From positions 1 through 20,377 of the forward strand of contig CAZEFK010000135.1 in assembly GCA_964511405.1 (NCBI GenBank): a stretch of 20,377 nt of DNA. Reading direction: 5' to 3'. The DNA comes from CAZEFK01 sp964511405. GTDB taxonomy: Bacteria; Pseudomonadota; Alphaproteobacteria; Elsterales; Elsteraceae. Under the pieces are notes generated by a model, which ran no database searches, had not been told where the DNA came from, and was given only the letters and a program-made list of their open reading frames with translations. Position numbers and translations under genes: made by a program. This document shows positions 7,740 to 16,754 of this stretch, piece after piece (the stretch's first letter is position 1; each line of letters opens with the position of its first letter).

Positions 7740-9452
7740 TCAGCGTGGCAGGTAGTGCGGATAGCGCTCGATCTCGCCCAGCAGATGGCGGCCGAGCAGG
7801 CGGCACTGCACCTGGATCAGCCGGCGCAGGCTGACGCGGTAGCCGAACAGCGGGTGCGTGGTCTCCTGCGACAGGCGGCGCTCGATAGTGCCGAGGAACC
7901 GGCGCCGGCCACTGGCGGTGAGCGCGCAGCCGGCCGAGGTGGTCACGAAGTCCTCGGGCTGCAGCTCGCCGCCATTGATGGCCTGGAGGACCGCGGAGTC
8001 GGCCAGGATCGGGCGGAAGGGCTCCATCAGGTCCAGCGCCAGCGCCGGCCGGCCGTGGCGCGGCTGATGGTAGTAACCGCGCAGCGGATCGAGGCCGCAG
8101 CCGGCGAGCGCCGTGGCCAGCGTGCGGGTCAGGATGGCATAGGCGAAGGACAGGAGCGCATTGACCGGGTCGGCGGGCGGACGGCGGTTGCGGCGCTCGA
8201 ACTGGAAGGGCGGCAGGCCGTCGTCCGCCGGCTTCAGCAACGCAGGCACGGCGCGGAAATACACCGATGCCGCCTCGCCCTCGATGCCCAGCAGGGCGTC
8301 CAGCCCGGACGCCTGGCCGGCGCGCGCCGCGGACCGCTTCAGGTCGCGCAGCACGGCGTCGCGCTCGCCCTCGTCGCCGCGCCAGTTGCGGCGCAGCAGG
8401 GTGCGGCCGTTCAGGATCTTGGCCTGGACCAGGTCGCGGGCAAAGCGCAGGCAGAACGCGGGATCGAAGCTGGCGCGGTACTGCGCGGTGCGCAGCTCGA
8501 CGTTGCGGGCGCCGAGGCCGGCGGCCACGCCCAGGAACCAGCCGCCGTGGGAATGGAAGCTGACCGGAATGTCGCGGCGCATCAGCTCGTGCAGCGCCGG
8601 CGTGGTGATCGACACCGCGCCGAAGACCGACACCTCCGACACGTCGATCAGCCGGGCGGTGACCTTGGGCGCGTCCTCGGCCTCGATCTCCAGCGTGTCG
8701 CCGGCCTTGCGGATGCGCGCTTGCTGGGCCTGGACGTGGAGCGGCAGGGCGTCGTCGGCCGGCACCGCGATCGGGCGCGGCGCCAGGTCGTGGTTGCGCA
8801 GATAGCCGACCTCGTCGGGCAGGCAGATGCCGACCAGGGCGCAGCGCGGGCATTTCGGGCTGTCGACCAGCGGCGGCGGCAGGCGGCCCGTGGCCGCTGA
8901 CAGGCGCAGCTCGTGGATCGCCTGTAGGGTCGCCGCGCGCAGCGCCGGCTCGAAGGGCACGCGCACCCGCTCGCGGCTCTCGGCATAGTAGAGCGCGCCC
9001 TCGACGCAGGTGTAGCCGTGCTCCTCCAGCAGCAGGCCCTGGGCGCAGACCTGGACGCGCTCGGGCTCGTAGGCGCCGGTGGCGACGTGCGGGCGCTTGC
9101 CGCGCTTGTAGTCGACCGGCACCACTTGGCCGTCGTCGGCCTCGACCAGGTCGATCTTGGCGATCAGGCCCAGCCGCTGCGACGCCAGCGTGACCGAGCG
9201 GGCATGGATGGCCGCGCCCTCGCCCAGGGCTTCGGGCTCGGGCAGCGCCGGCCCGGGGCGGTCGACCCGGCGGTGGACGAAGCGGCCTTCCACCGTGTCG
9301 CCGGTCTCGGCCCATTCGCCCTGCACCCACATCAGATAGGCCAGCCGCGGGCAATAGACATACTCGTTGACCATGCGCGCCGGCACCAGCGGCGCATCGT
9401 CCGCCGCCGGCGGGGCGGGCAGGTTCAGGCTGAGCTGGTCGTCGGTGGGCAT
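7740..9452 (-). CDS. cas4-cas1: Cas4-Cas1 fusion (prespacer nuclease plus integrase)
   Basis: This is a 570-residue protein. Residues 1 to about 230 are Cas4: Cys34 in EYVYCPRL, Asp101 in KIDLVE, the RecB-type VDYKRGKRP near 113-121, and the closing cluster Cys201, Cys204 and Cys210, giving the four cysteines of an iron-sulfur site. From about 231 on it is Cas1, with catalytic candidates Glu391 (GIEGEAA), His462 (GYYHQ) and Asp474 (LALDLMEPFRP). Cas4 trims prespacers and selects the PAM; Cas1 with Cas2 integrates them. Cas4-Cas1 fusions are typical of type I-G and were studied in Geobacter. I chose the ATG at 9450-9452. The frame continues upstream to an ATG at 9501-9503 (587 aa), but that extension (LPEHDRGLDATDHP) has far less G/C at third positions than the gene proper. 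cas2 follows 4 bp downstream. Confidence 0.95.
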   Translation of the reverse strand: MPTDDQLSLNLPAPPAADDAPLVPARMVNEYVYCPRLAYLMWVQGEWAETGDTVEGRFVHRRVDRPGPALPEPEALGEGAAIHARSVTLASQRLGLIAKIDLVEADDGQVVPVDYKRGKRPHVATGAYEPERVQVCAQGLLLEEHGYTCVEGALYYAESRERVRVPFEPALRAATLQAIHELRLSAATGRLPPPLVDSPKCPRCALVGICLPDEVGYLRNHDLAPRPIAVPADDALPLHVQAQQARIRKAGDTLEIEAEDAPKVTARLIDVSEVSVFGAVSITTPALHELMRRDIPVSFHSHGGWFLGVAAGLGARNVELRTAQYRASFDPAFCLRFARDLVQAKILNGRTLLRRNWRGDEGERDAVLRDLKRSAARAGQASGLDALLGIEGEAASVYFRAVPALLKPADDGLPPFQFERRNRRPPADPVNALLSFAYAILTRTLATALAGCGLDPLRGYYHQPRHGRPALALDLMEPFRPILADSAVLQAINGGELQPEDFVTTSAGCALTASGRRRFLGTIERRLSQETTHPLFGYRVSLRRLIQVQCRLLGRHLLGEIERYPHYLPR

Positions 9453-9611
9453 GGGATGATCGGTTGCATCGAGGCCTCGATCATGCTCTGGCAACGGGCT
9501 CATCTCGGCGGTCGGCCGGACTCCAGGCGATCGATATTAACGATATTCAATTAAAATTCTACTTTCCCATCTCGGCAAGTCGTGAAAAGCTGCATCGGGA
9601 CGGAGGCATGT
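9453..9611. promoter_or_regulatory. divergent intergenic region between cas4-cas1 and cas3
   Basis: The 159 bp separating the two divergent cas operons must hold both promoters. It contains the most AT-rich patch near the cas genes (about 9532-9565). There are two tandem 9-bp near-copies, CGATATTAA (9532-9540) and CGATATTCA (9541-9549), followed by ATTAAAATT. TAAAAT at 9552-9557 resembles a -10 box for the cas3 operon, though I see no convincing -35 at the proper distance. The tandem repeats are a reasonable guess for a regulator site. Confidence 0.5.
9602..9606 (+). promoter_or_regulatory. ribosome-binding site deciding the cas3 start
   Basis: GGAGG sits 5 nt before the GTG at 9612-9614. 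The in-frame GTG at 9582, ten codons upstream, has no comparable site. This favours 9612 as the cas3 start. Confidence 0.65.
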
Positions 9612-12317
9612 GTGGACAGCGGGGCAAGTCCGATAGATCGGGACGCGATCGAGGCACTGGTGACCGGCTTGGCCGGCACCGCCCCTTTGTATCGCTGGCA
9701 GCGCCGCCTATTGCAGCAATGGCTACTGGTAGGCCGGACGCCTCCCGCCCTCGAAATCCCGACCGGTCTTGGCAAGACCAAAGTCATGGCCCTGTGGCTG
9801 ATCGCCAGGGCCGCTGGCGCCGACCTGCCCCGGCGCCTGGTCTACGTGGTCGACCGACGCGCCGTCGTCGATCAGGCCACTGCGGAAGCCGAGGCCTTAC
9901 GCGATGCGCTCGGCCGCATGTTGGCGGATACCCGGCTGAATGTCGGCTGGCGCACTGCCTGGCGCGAGAACCTTGGGCTCGACGCCGAGCAAGCGCTGCC
10001 GATCTCGACCCTTCGGGGCCAATTCGTCGACAACCGCCGGTGGCTGGAACATCCGGCGAGCGCGGCGATCGTCGTCGGCACGGTCGACATGGTCGGTTCG
10101 CGGCTGCTGTTCCAGGGGTACGGTGTGTCGCCGCGCATGCGCCCGGTCCATGCCGGCCTGCTCGGCGCCGACGCCCTAGTCCTGCTGGACGAGGCCCATC
10201 TGGTGCCGCCGTTCGAAGCCTTGCTGGACACCGTAGCGGGGCGCAGGGGCCGCCCTGTATGCCCGCCCGAAACACCGGTCCCCGGCCTGCGGTTGATGGC
10301 GCTGTCGGCGACTGGCCGCACCGACGACAAGGCCGCCTTCACGCTGGTGGACGAAGATTGGGACGACGACCCGCCGGTGCGGGCGCGCCTCGATGCAGCC
10401 AAGCGGCTGGCGCTCCATCCGGTGTCCGCCGCCGGGCTGGCCGACGACTTGGTCGAGCGTGCTTGGGCGCTGGGCGGCGCCGACCAGCGGGTCGCGGTGT
10501 TCTGCAACAGCCGCCGGACCGCGCAGGAGGTCCACGACAAGCTGGAAACCCGGGCGCGCAAGGCGTTCGGCAAGGACGTCGCGGTCATGGCGCTCCTGGT
10601 CGGAACGCGGCGCGTGCGCGAACGCGCGGCACTGCGGTCGTCCGCGGCGTTCCAGCGCTTCCAGCCCGGATCGCCGGCGCCGGCGACGACGCCGGTCTTC
10701 CTGGTCGGCACCTCGGCCGGCGAGGTGGGCGTCGACCTGGACGCCGACCACCTGGTCTGCGACTTGGTACCATGGGACCGGATGGTCCAGCGGCTGGGAC
10801 GCGTCAACCGGCGGCCAGACCCCGGCCAGGCCCTGGTCGAGGTCCTGGTGGCGCCCAGCGACAAGGAGAAGGAAGCGGAGGATCCGGCTGCCGCGGAGCG
10901 CCTGGCAGCGCTGCGCGCTCCCTTCGTGCTGCCGTCCTGGCCGACCGACGCCGAGGGCCGGCGCGACGCCAGCCCCGGACGGCTCGTCCGGCTGAAGGCC
11001 AATCCGGCGCTGGCGGCGATCTTCCAGCAGGCCTCCACCGGGACGCCTCTACACCCGGCGCTGGACCGCGCTACGGTCGACGCCTGGTCCATGACCTCGC
11101 TGCCGGTCCATCCCGGACGTCCCGATGTGGCGCCGTGGCTGCGCGGATGGATTGACCGCGAGCCGCAGTCGACGCTGGTCTGGCGCCGCTTGTTCCCGTT
11201 GCGGATCAAGGGATCGCGGGCGACGGCGACGGACGGAATCCGGGGCGAGCTCAAGCGCTTCTTCCAATCGGCACCGCCGCATCTCAGCGAGACGCTGGAG
11301 GCCCCGGCGTCCCTGGCCACCGATATGCTGAAGCGGCGCGCCGCGGAGCTTTTGAAGCGCACGGCGGCGCCGGACGACCCGGCCCACCCGCCCGTGGTCG
11401 TGCTACTGGGGCCGCAGGGCGATGTCGAGGAAGTATGGGATGCGGAAACGCTGCGGTCGATGCGCACGGATGCCTTGGAACGGGCACTCGGACGCGGCAC
11501 GGCCGTGCTCGACGCGCGCTTCGCCGGGCTCGATCCCAACGGACTGCTGTCTGCCAAAGCGGCGACGGTCCCGGTGACCCTGGATGGTCCACCGGAATTC
11601 GGCCCCTGGCTCGCCAAGGCGGAGATCGGCTTTCGGATCTGTATGACCGAGGTAAGCCAGTCCGATGAGGACTGGCCGGTCGCTTATCGCTGGCCGCTGG
11701 CCGAGGACGCCGACGACGGCTGGGAGTTGCGCGTCGAGGTGAAGCGGACCGGCGACACCGTGAGCGAAGGCGATGGCGCGCTGGCCCGCCGCAGGCAGCT
11801 GCTCGACGAGCACCATGACTTCACCGGCATCGCGGCGGGCGACCTTGCCGACCGATTGGGGCTCGCCGCGCCTTATCGCGCCATGCTCGTTGCCGCAGCC
11901 CGCTCACATGATGCCGGCAAGGCGCGGCGGGAATGGCAGGCTGCCATGCGGGCGCCCCGCGACGGGATCTATGCCAAGACCATCGGCGGCGGCAATCCGG
12001 CCGCCCTCGACGGCTACCGGCACGAATTCGGCTCGCTGCGCGATGCGGCGCACGACCCGGCAATCCAGGCCCTGCCGCCCGAACTACGCGAGCTGGCATT
12101 GCACCTGATCGCCGCCCACCATGGCTACGCCCGCCCAGTCATCCGTCCGCTGGACCCCGATGTACCGCCCTCGGCCTCGGCGGTGCTGGCGCGCGATGCC
12201 GCGCTGCGGTTCGAGGCCCTGCAGCGCCGGTGGGGACCGTGGGGCCTAGCCTGGTGGGAAGCGCTGCTCCGCGCCGCCGACTGGGCGGCCTCGGGCCGCC
12301 TCGATCGGAAGGGGTAG
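9612..12317 (+). CDS. cas3: CRISPR-associated helicase-nuclease Cas3, HD domain at the C-terminus
   Basis: This is a 901-residue protein from the GTG at 9612. The superfamily 2 helicase comes first: Walker A IPTGLGKT (residues 49-56), DEAH (193-196), SAT (232-234) and motif VI QRLGRVNR (393-400). The HD nuclease is at the C-terminus: HH at 734-735, the HD pair in SHDAGK (766-767), His804 in YRHEFGS and HH in AAHHGY (836-837). All expected metal-binding residues appear present. Most Cas3 proteins have HD first; as I recall, the helicase-HD order is reported for the I-U/I-G group. Cas3 is recruited to the R-loop, unwinds the target and cuts the displaced strand. It is first in a tight operon with the cas8-like gene starting 3 bp after its stop. 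Starting at 9582 would add ten residues. Confidence 0.95.
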   Translation: MDSGASPIDRDAIEALVTGLAGTAPLYRWQRRLLQQWLLVGRTPPALEIPTGLGKTKVMALWLIARAAGADLPRRLVYVVDRRAVVDQATAEAEALRDALGRMLADTRLNVGWRTAWRENLGLDAEQALPISTLRGQFVDNRRWLEHPASAAIVVGTVDMVGSRLLFQGYGVSPRMRPVHAGLLGADALVLLDEAHLVPPFEALLDTVAGRRGRPVCPPETPVPGLRLMALSATGRTDDKAAFTLVDEDWDDDPPVRARLDAAKRLALHPVSAAGLADDLVERAWALGGADQRVAVFCNSRRTAQEVHDKLETRARKAFGKDVAVMALLVGTRRVRERAALRSSAAFQRFQPGSPAPATTPVFLVGTSAGEVGVDLDADHLVCDLVPWDRMVQRLGRVNRRPDPGQALVEVLVAPSDKEKEAEDPAAAERLAALRAPFVLPSWPTDAEGRRDASPGRLVRLKANPALAAIFQQASTGTPLHPALDRATVDAWSMTSLPVHPGRPDVAPWLRGWIDREPQSTLVWRRLFPLRIKGSRATATDGIRGELKRFFQSAPPHLSETLEAPASLATDMLKRRAAELLKRTAAPDDPAHPPVVVLLGPQGDVEEVWDAETLRSMRTDALERALGRGTAVLDARFAGLDPNGLLSAKAATVPVTLDGPPEFGPWLAKAEIGFRICMTEVSQSDEDWPVAYRWPLAEDADDGWELRVEVKRTGDTVSEGDGALARRRQLLDEHHDFTGIAAGDLADRLGLAAPYRAMLVAAARSHDAGKARREWQAAMRAPRDGIYAKTIGGGNPAALDGYRHEFGSLRDAAHDPAIQALPPELRELALHLIAAHHGYARPVIRPLDPDVPPSASAVLARDAALRFEALQRRWGPWGLAWWEALLRAADWAASGRLDRKG

Positions 12318-12320
12318 CCT

Positions 12321-13205
12321 ATGGTCGCAGCTACCATCCCCGTCGACCTGCGCAACCCCGGCCAAGTGTTCGCATGTTTGGGCATCCAGGAAGCCGCCGC
12401 TGTGCTGCTGGGCCGGCCGTGCTCGGGCGGGTTCGACTATTCCGGGACCGAGACAAGCACCAGCTTCCACGTCCAGGTGGACGGTGCCGACGATCCGGTC
12501 GAAACGGTAATCCAGTTCCTGATCCGCGCCGAGGTACGGGCAGAGGCGCCGCGCGGAAGCGATCTGACGACCGCCAAGTGGGATGTACCCACCGTGCGCA
12601 TCGAAGAGCCGGTCTTCCCCTGCTCAGAGCCTGACTCGCCGGCGCCGCTGCCGATCCAGTTGATCGGACCGACCGGTACGATCCCGATTGCCCATTGGAC
12701 GGATGGGTCGCATAGCGGACGCGACAATGTGAAGTTCTGGGCCGGCGCTGGCGGCTATCCCGGCGCGGCGCTGGCCCGCGACGCCTTGGCCCTGATTGCC
12801 GGTCTCGACGGTGACGCCCGCGCGGCCGCCTGCCGCGACCCGTTCGCGGTCAGCGCCCCGCAATCCAGCAGCCTCCGCTTCGACTGGCGGCGCGACTACA
12901 TCCCGCTCGACGCCGGCTTTTCGCCCAACGCCCATGGCGCAATGACGATGGTCGGCTTTCCGCTGGTCGAGCTGCTGGCCGCCATCGGGCTGCAAAATGC
13001 CCGGCCCGATCGCCCGGACCGGCGCGACAAGCTTGCCTATCGCTACGGCGTGTCGTCGGCAATCCTGCCGCTACCGTTCGCCCGTGCCGTGCTGGGAGGC
13101 CAGTCCTTGGGCTTCCCGACCCGACTGTTCCGCATGCGCCTGGGATGGCCCGGACAGGAAGGCCAGGCCCGCTGCATCATTGACGCCCAGGAGGAAGCGC
13201 CATGA
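12321..13205 (+). CDS. type I-G Cas8-like protein (GSU0052 family)
   Basis: This 294-residue protein starts at an ATG with AAGGGG 6 nt upstream, 3 bp after the cas3 stop. The N-terminal DLRNPGQVFACLGIQEAA followed by GRPCSGGF is the pattern I associate with the GSU0052 family, placed as the Cas8 (large-subunit-like) component of the I-U/I-G group and variously named Cas8u, Cas8g or Csb3. Other recognisable stretches are HWTDGSHSGRDNVKFWAGA in the middle and GFSPNAHGAMTMVGFPLVELLAAIGLQNARP near the end. It is much shorter than Csx17, the roughly 700-residue Cas8 of the other I-G branch, so this locus belongs to the Geobacter-like branch. Its likely role is PAM recognition and Cas3 recruitment within Cascade, inferred from position and family. 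Its TGA overlaps the csb1 ATG (ATGA). The exact name is uncertain; the family is fairly secure. Confidence 0.8.
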   Translation: MVAATIPVDLRNPGQVFACLGIQEAAAVLLGRPCSGGFDYSGTETSTSFHVQVDGADDPVETVIQFLIRAEVRAEAPRGSDLTTAKWDVPTVRIEEPVFPCSEPDSPAPLPIQLIGPTGTIPIAHWTDGSHSGRDNVKFWAGAGGYPGAALARDALALIAGLDGDARAAACRDPFAVSAPQSSSLRFDWRRDYIPLDAGFSPNAHGAMTMVGFPLVELLAAIGLQNARPDRPDRRDKLAYRYGVSSAILPLPFARAVLGGQSLGFPTRLFRMRLGWPGQEGQARCIIDAQEEAP

Positions 13206-14263
13206 CCGACGCCATCGCCATCACGCCTGCGATGATCGACAGCTGGGCCGATGACCTGCGCGGGCCGGTGGCCCTGCACCTGAAGCAAACCTTGCGGCCG
13301 GTCGAGGGCGATGGCGCCGTGATTTTCCCGCCGACCTATGCCGAGATCGGCTATTCGATCGACACGCTGTCGGACGGCACCAAGGTTGCCCAGATCGACT
13401 CCCTCGGCTCGCAGGCCAACCGGATGGAGCCGCTGTTCAAGGCGGCGGGCCCCGGGCGCGCCGGAAACCCGCTGGCAAAGCTGGTGCCGCAGATCGACAT
13501 CGCGATCGACAACGAGCGCACGGTGTCACTGCTGGACGCCGGACATCGCCTGGGCGATGCCATCATCCGCTCGTCCGATCTGCGCGATCCCGCCAACCAA
13601 GCCTTTGCGACCTTTCGCGACACGGGCGATGCCACGGCCATTGCCAAGCTGGCGCCGACGTCGCTGGTGTTCGGCGCCTGGGACAGCCGCGATACCCAAG
13701 CGAAGCTGCCACGCGTCGTGCAGTCGGTCGTACGCGCCTGGGATGTCGACAAGCTCAAGCGGTCGGCGCAATACGTCCCGCCGGTCGACTATGCGGCGCT
13801 CGAGGTGTTCTCGGACGAGGAGAAGGGGAAAGCTGAGAAAGACAGCAAGAGCCCCTTGGCCCAGCGCGGCTTCGTCCATGTGCCGGCAGTCGACTCGCAT
13901 GGCGGGATCGTCGCGCGCGGGGGCATCTTCCGAGACGTGACTGTCAATCTGGTTGCGCTACGCCAGCTCGATGGCGAGACCGGCGAGGCGCTGCGCCGCT
14001 ATGTGCTGGGCCTGGCGCTGGTCGCCGCCGTCGAGCCCCAGGACGGGTTCCTTCGCCAGGGCTGCCTGCTGACGCCCGATCCCGATGCGCCGGCGGCCTG
14101 GACGCTGGTCGGGCGCGACGGCACGCGGCAACCGGTCTCCCTGACGCCCGGCTCGGTGCTGGCCTATGCCCAGCAGGCCGCCAGCCGCTTCGGCGTCGGG
14201 CCCGACCGCCGGGTCAAGTTCGCTCGGGACTTGGCCAAGGCGGACGTGAAGAAGAAGGCCTGA
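13202..14263 (+). CDS. csb1: Csb1, the Cas7 backbone subunit of type I-G Cascade
   Basis: This 353-residue protein has the hallmarks of the Csb1 (GSU0053) Cas7 family: TYAEIGYSIDTLSDGT at residues 45-60, IDSLGSQANRME at 65-76 and SLVFGAWDSRDTQAKLPRVV from about residue 154. RGGIFRDVTVNLVALRQL lies in the second half. Csb1 is a RAMP-fold protein whose copies polymerise along the crRNA spacer to form the complex backbone. The ATG overlaps the upstream gene's stop as ATGA and is preceded by AGGAGGAA, so translation is both coupled and well initiated, fitting a subunit needed in several copies. The charged segment DEEKGKAEKDSKS near residues 202-215 looks like a surface loop, and the C-terminus is lysine-rich (KADVKKKA). 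I see no defect. Confidence 0.93.
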   Translation: MTDAIAITPAMIDSWADDLRGPVALHLKQTLRPVEGDGAVIFPPTYAEIGYSIDTLSDGTKVAQIDSLGSQANRMEPLFKAAGPGRAGNPLAKLVPQIDIAIDNERTVSLLDAGHRLGDAIIRSSDLRDPANQAFATFRDTGDATAIAKLAPTSLVFGAWDSRDTQAKLPRVVQSVVRAWDVDKLKRSAQYVPPVDYAALEVFSDEEKGKAEKDSKSPLAQRGFVHVPAVDSHGGIVARGGIFRDVTVNLVALRQLDGETGEALRRYVLGLALVAAVEPQDGFLRQGCLLTPDPDAPAAWTLVGRDGTRQPVSLTPGSVLAYAQQAASRFGVGPDRRVKFARDLAKADVKKKA

Positions 14264-14278
14264 CCGCGGACCCCGACG

Positions 14279-16507
14279 ATGCCGGCCCGCGCCCTCCTCA
14301 TCGAAGTCCACCTGCTCGACGGCCGCTACCATGGCGTCGGCGACTGGCCGCCGGCCCCGTTCCGGCTGTACCAGGCGCTGGTTGCCGGCGCCTATGGCGG
14401 CCGTTGGCGCGGCGAGCCGGCCGAGGCCAAGGACGCAGCCTTCCGATGGCTGGAACGGCTGCCGGCGCCGCACATTGCGGCACCCGCCCGAACCGTGGGC
14501 CGGACAACGACCCATTTCGTGCCCAACAACGATCTCGACACGCTTGGCGGCGACCCGCGCCGGGTCACCGAGATCCGTACGGCCAAGCCGGTGCGGCCGG
14601 TGCTGTTCGACGGCGCGCGGCCGCTGCTCTATGCTTGGCCGTTCGACGGCGAGCCGCCCGAGGCGGTGCTGCTGTGCACTCTGGCCGACCGGCTGCACAC
14701 CTTGGGGCGCGGCATCGATGCAGCCTTCGCGCAGGCGGAGACCGTCGATTGGGCCACCGCCGAGGACCGTCTGGCTGCCCACGGCGGTGCCGTCTCGCGG
14801 CCGGCCGGCCATGCCGGCGAGGGCAAATCGTCCGCCCCTTGCCCCACCGCGGGATCCTTGGACAGCCTGCATCAGCGACACCGCGAGGTGACGCGCCGGC
14901 TCCGGACGGCGCGCCAGGGCCGTTCCGCCGTCACCGAGTTCCGGCAACCGCCGACCGCGCAACAACGCAGCGTCGCCTATGACCGGGCGCCGGTCCGGTT
15001 GCTGTTCGAGTTGGTTCCGTCCGGCGGGCGCCGGGCGTTCCGCCCGGTCGCGCAGGAGCGCGTCGCCGCGGTGGCCGTCGCCGTCCGCGACATGGCCGCC
15101 GAGCGGCTGCGCCAAGCGTACGATGCCGACAGCGCCGCCCTGGTCGAGCGCTTCGTCGTCGGGCGCGGCGCCGAGGCGGCCGATATTGCGCGCCGAGTCC
15201 GCGTGATCCCGCTGCCGACCATCGGCTTCATCCATGCCGATCCCGCCATTCGCCGCGTGCTGGTCGAGATTCCGCCCGATTGCCCGATCTCAGCCGCCGA
15301 CATCGAATGGGCGCTATCAGGCCGCGCCCTGGCCGGCTTCGAGCGGGTCGACCCCGAGACCGGCGAGGTTGCCGACATCATCCTGGCCCCCACTGCGAAG
15401 CGCGGAATGCTTGAGCATTATGGCGTCAATACGCCGGGCGCACGGCGCTGGCAGACCGTCACGCCGGCCGCGCTGCCGGAGCCGCAGCCCCGCGGGCGCA
15501 TCGGCGGAACGGCGCGAACCGATGCAGCAGTTCTAACGGTCGGCCACGTGGCGCAGGCCTTGCGTCACGCCGGAGTCGATCCCAAGGGCGCCGAGATCCG
15601 CGTCCAGCGCGAGCCCTTCCACTTGAAGGGCGCCCGTGCGGACGCCTTCGCGCCGAACCGGTTCGAGCCTGGTCGCCTCATGCATGTTGACGTGCGACTG
15701 GCGCTGCCGATTGCAGGTCCGCTGGTCATCGGCGATGGACGCTGGCTCGGCCTTGGCCTGATGCAGCCGGTCCTGGAAGCCACGCCGGACGTACACGTAT
15801 TTGCGATCGATCCGGCCACTGCACCATCCGTGTCTCAGGCCGGCACTCTTACACGAGCCTTGCGCCGGGCTGTCATGGCCCGGGTCGCAGACTGCCTGCC
15901 GCGGGGCGAGGCGCTGCCCACCTTCTTCACCGGCCATCTCCCGGATGGCGCCCCGGCCCGGTCGGGCCGCCATGAGCACCTGTTCTTCCTCGCCGATGAT
16001 GCCGACGGCGACGGCCGCCTGGACCGGCTCGCCATCGTCGCGCCACACCGGCTTGACCGGGGTGTCCGGCCCGCCAAGACCGAGTTGAAGCGTCTCAATG
16101 AAGCCATGGACGGATTGACCGAACTGCGCGCCGGTCCCGCCGGGGCGCTGGTGCTGTCGCGGGCGGATCCACACGATCCGATCTTCGGCTTCGGGCGCGT
16201 GTGGACCTCGAAAAGCCTCTACAAGCCGACCCGCCATCCGGGACGATCCGACGATCCCCACGCCTGGTTGACGAACGACCTGATTGAGGAGTGCCGGAGG
16301 CGCGACCTCCCGCGGCCGACTGTCGCAATTCTCCAGGTTTGCGAAGGCCCGCGCCGCGGCCTCGCATGCCGAGCCCAGCTGACATTCCGGACCAGTTTTC
16401 TGGGGCCGCTTCTGCTCGGCCAGGATTGCCATCTCGGTTCAGGCCTGTTCGTGACCAGCGTCTCTCTAGCGGCCGGCACCGGCCTAACCGAGCCGCCACA
16501 GCGATAG
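14279..16507 (+). CDS. csb2: Csb2, Cas5-Cas6 fusion subunit of type I-G
   Basis: This is a 742-residue protein. The N-terminus (ARALLIEVHLLDGRYHGV, then GDWPPAPFRLYQALVAGAYG) is the Cas5-type RAMP opening of the GSU0054/Csb2 family. A glycine-rich RAMP loop, IGDGRWLGLGLMQP, lies near residues 484-497, and a second (LLLGQDCHLGSGLF) near 712-725 close to the end. GHLPDGAPARSGRHEH and DDADGDGRLDRLAIVAPH near 560-600 match the C-terminal block I associate with this family. The Cas5 part would cap the crRNA 5' end and the Cas6-like part would cut the repeat transcript. At 742 residues it is longer than the roughly 500 I recall for many members. Extra length may lie in an arginine-rich, low-order stretch (about 165-235). 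It starts 15 bp after csb1 without a clear ribosome-binding site. The catalytic residue is not identifiable by eye. Confidence 0.88.
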   Translation: MPARALLIEVHLLDGRYHGVGDWPPAPFRLYQALVAGAYGGRWRGEPAEAKDAAFRWLERLPAPHIAAPARTVGRTTTHFVPNNDLDTLGGDPRRVTEIRTAKPVRPVLFDGARPLLYAWPFDGEPPEAVLLCTLADRLHTLGRGIDAAFAQAETVDWATAEDRLAAHGGAVSRPAGHAGEGKSSAPCPTAGSLDSLHQRHREVTRRLRTARQGRSAVTEFRQPPTAQQRSVAYDRAPVRLLFELVPSGGRRAFRPVAQERVAAVAVAVRDMAAERLRQAYDADSAALVERFVVGRGAEAADIARRVRVIPLPTIGFIHADPAIRRVLVEIPPDCPISAADIEWALSGRALAGFERVDPETGEVADIILAPTAKRGMLEHYGVNTPGARRWQTVTPAALPEPQPRGRIGGTARTDAAVLTVGHVAQALRHAGVDPKGAEIRVQREPFHLKGARADAFAPNRFEPGRLMHVDVRLALPIAGPLVIGDGRWLGLGLMQPVLEATPDVHVFAIDPATAPSVSQAGTLTRALRRAVMARVADCLPRGEALPTFFTGHLPDGAPARSGRHEHLFFLADDADGDGRLDRLAIVAPHRLDRGVRPAKTELKRLNEAMDGLTELRAGPAGALVLSRADPHDPIFGFGRVWTSKSLYKPTRHPGRSDDPHAWLTNDLIEECRRRDLPRPTVAILQVCEGPRRGLACRAQLTFRTSFLGPLLLGQDCHLGSGLFVTSVSLAAGTGLTEPPQR

Positions 16508-16622
16508 TCCGGACGATGACGGATACGCTGCGGCAAGGATCCTATCGCAGCTCGGCTGCGTACCTCGGGTGGTTGCTCGCTGTCGGCGGCACCGTATGGC
16601 GCTGGCACTCCGGTGGAACAGT

Positions 16623-16639
16623 CGACGTCCGCGACGTCG
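16623..16639. repeat. short inverted repeat after csb2
   Basis: CGACGTCCGCGACGTCG has perfect 6-bp arms around 5 nt. It could form a hairpin about 115 nt after the csb2 stop, but no T-run follows, so it is not a convincing intrinsic terminator. Confidence 0.35.
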
Positions 16640-16754
16640 GGATGCTATTGACGATGTGGGGCCGCCGCCCAGACATGCGCCGGTCGGCCCCTTGCACCCG
16701 CCGGACATCAGACCGTCGCCGCCGGCGGAATGCTCGGCGGTGCGATCGACGGCG

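Noticed and set aside
7663..9354. 563-codon minus-strand frame overlapping cas4-cas1 and several plus-strand frames over the same genes
   Set aside because: Arg/Ala/Gly/Pro-rich shadows produced by GC-rich third positions. The frame carrying the Cas4, Cas1 and Cas2 motifs is unambiguous.
9607..9615. GTGTGG shared between the cas3 start region and the candidate CreA-like spacer
   Set aside because: Only six consecutive bases match, with mismatches at seed positions 2 and 3 and none of the T-rich PAM reported for a related system.
9464..11155. 563-codon plus-strand frame overlapping cas3
   Set aside because: Low-complexity shadow in a different frame from the helicase motifs.
16623..16639. 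Inverted repeat as an intrinsic terminator for the cas3-csb2 operon
   Set aside because: No run of T follows on either strand, so it does not fit a factor-independent terminator.
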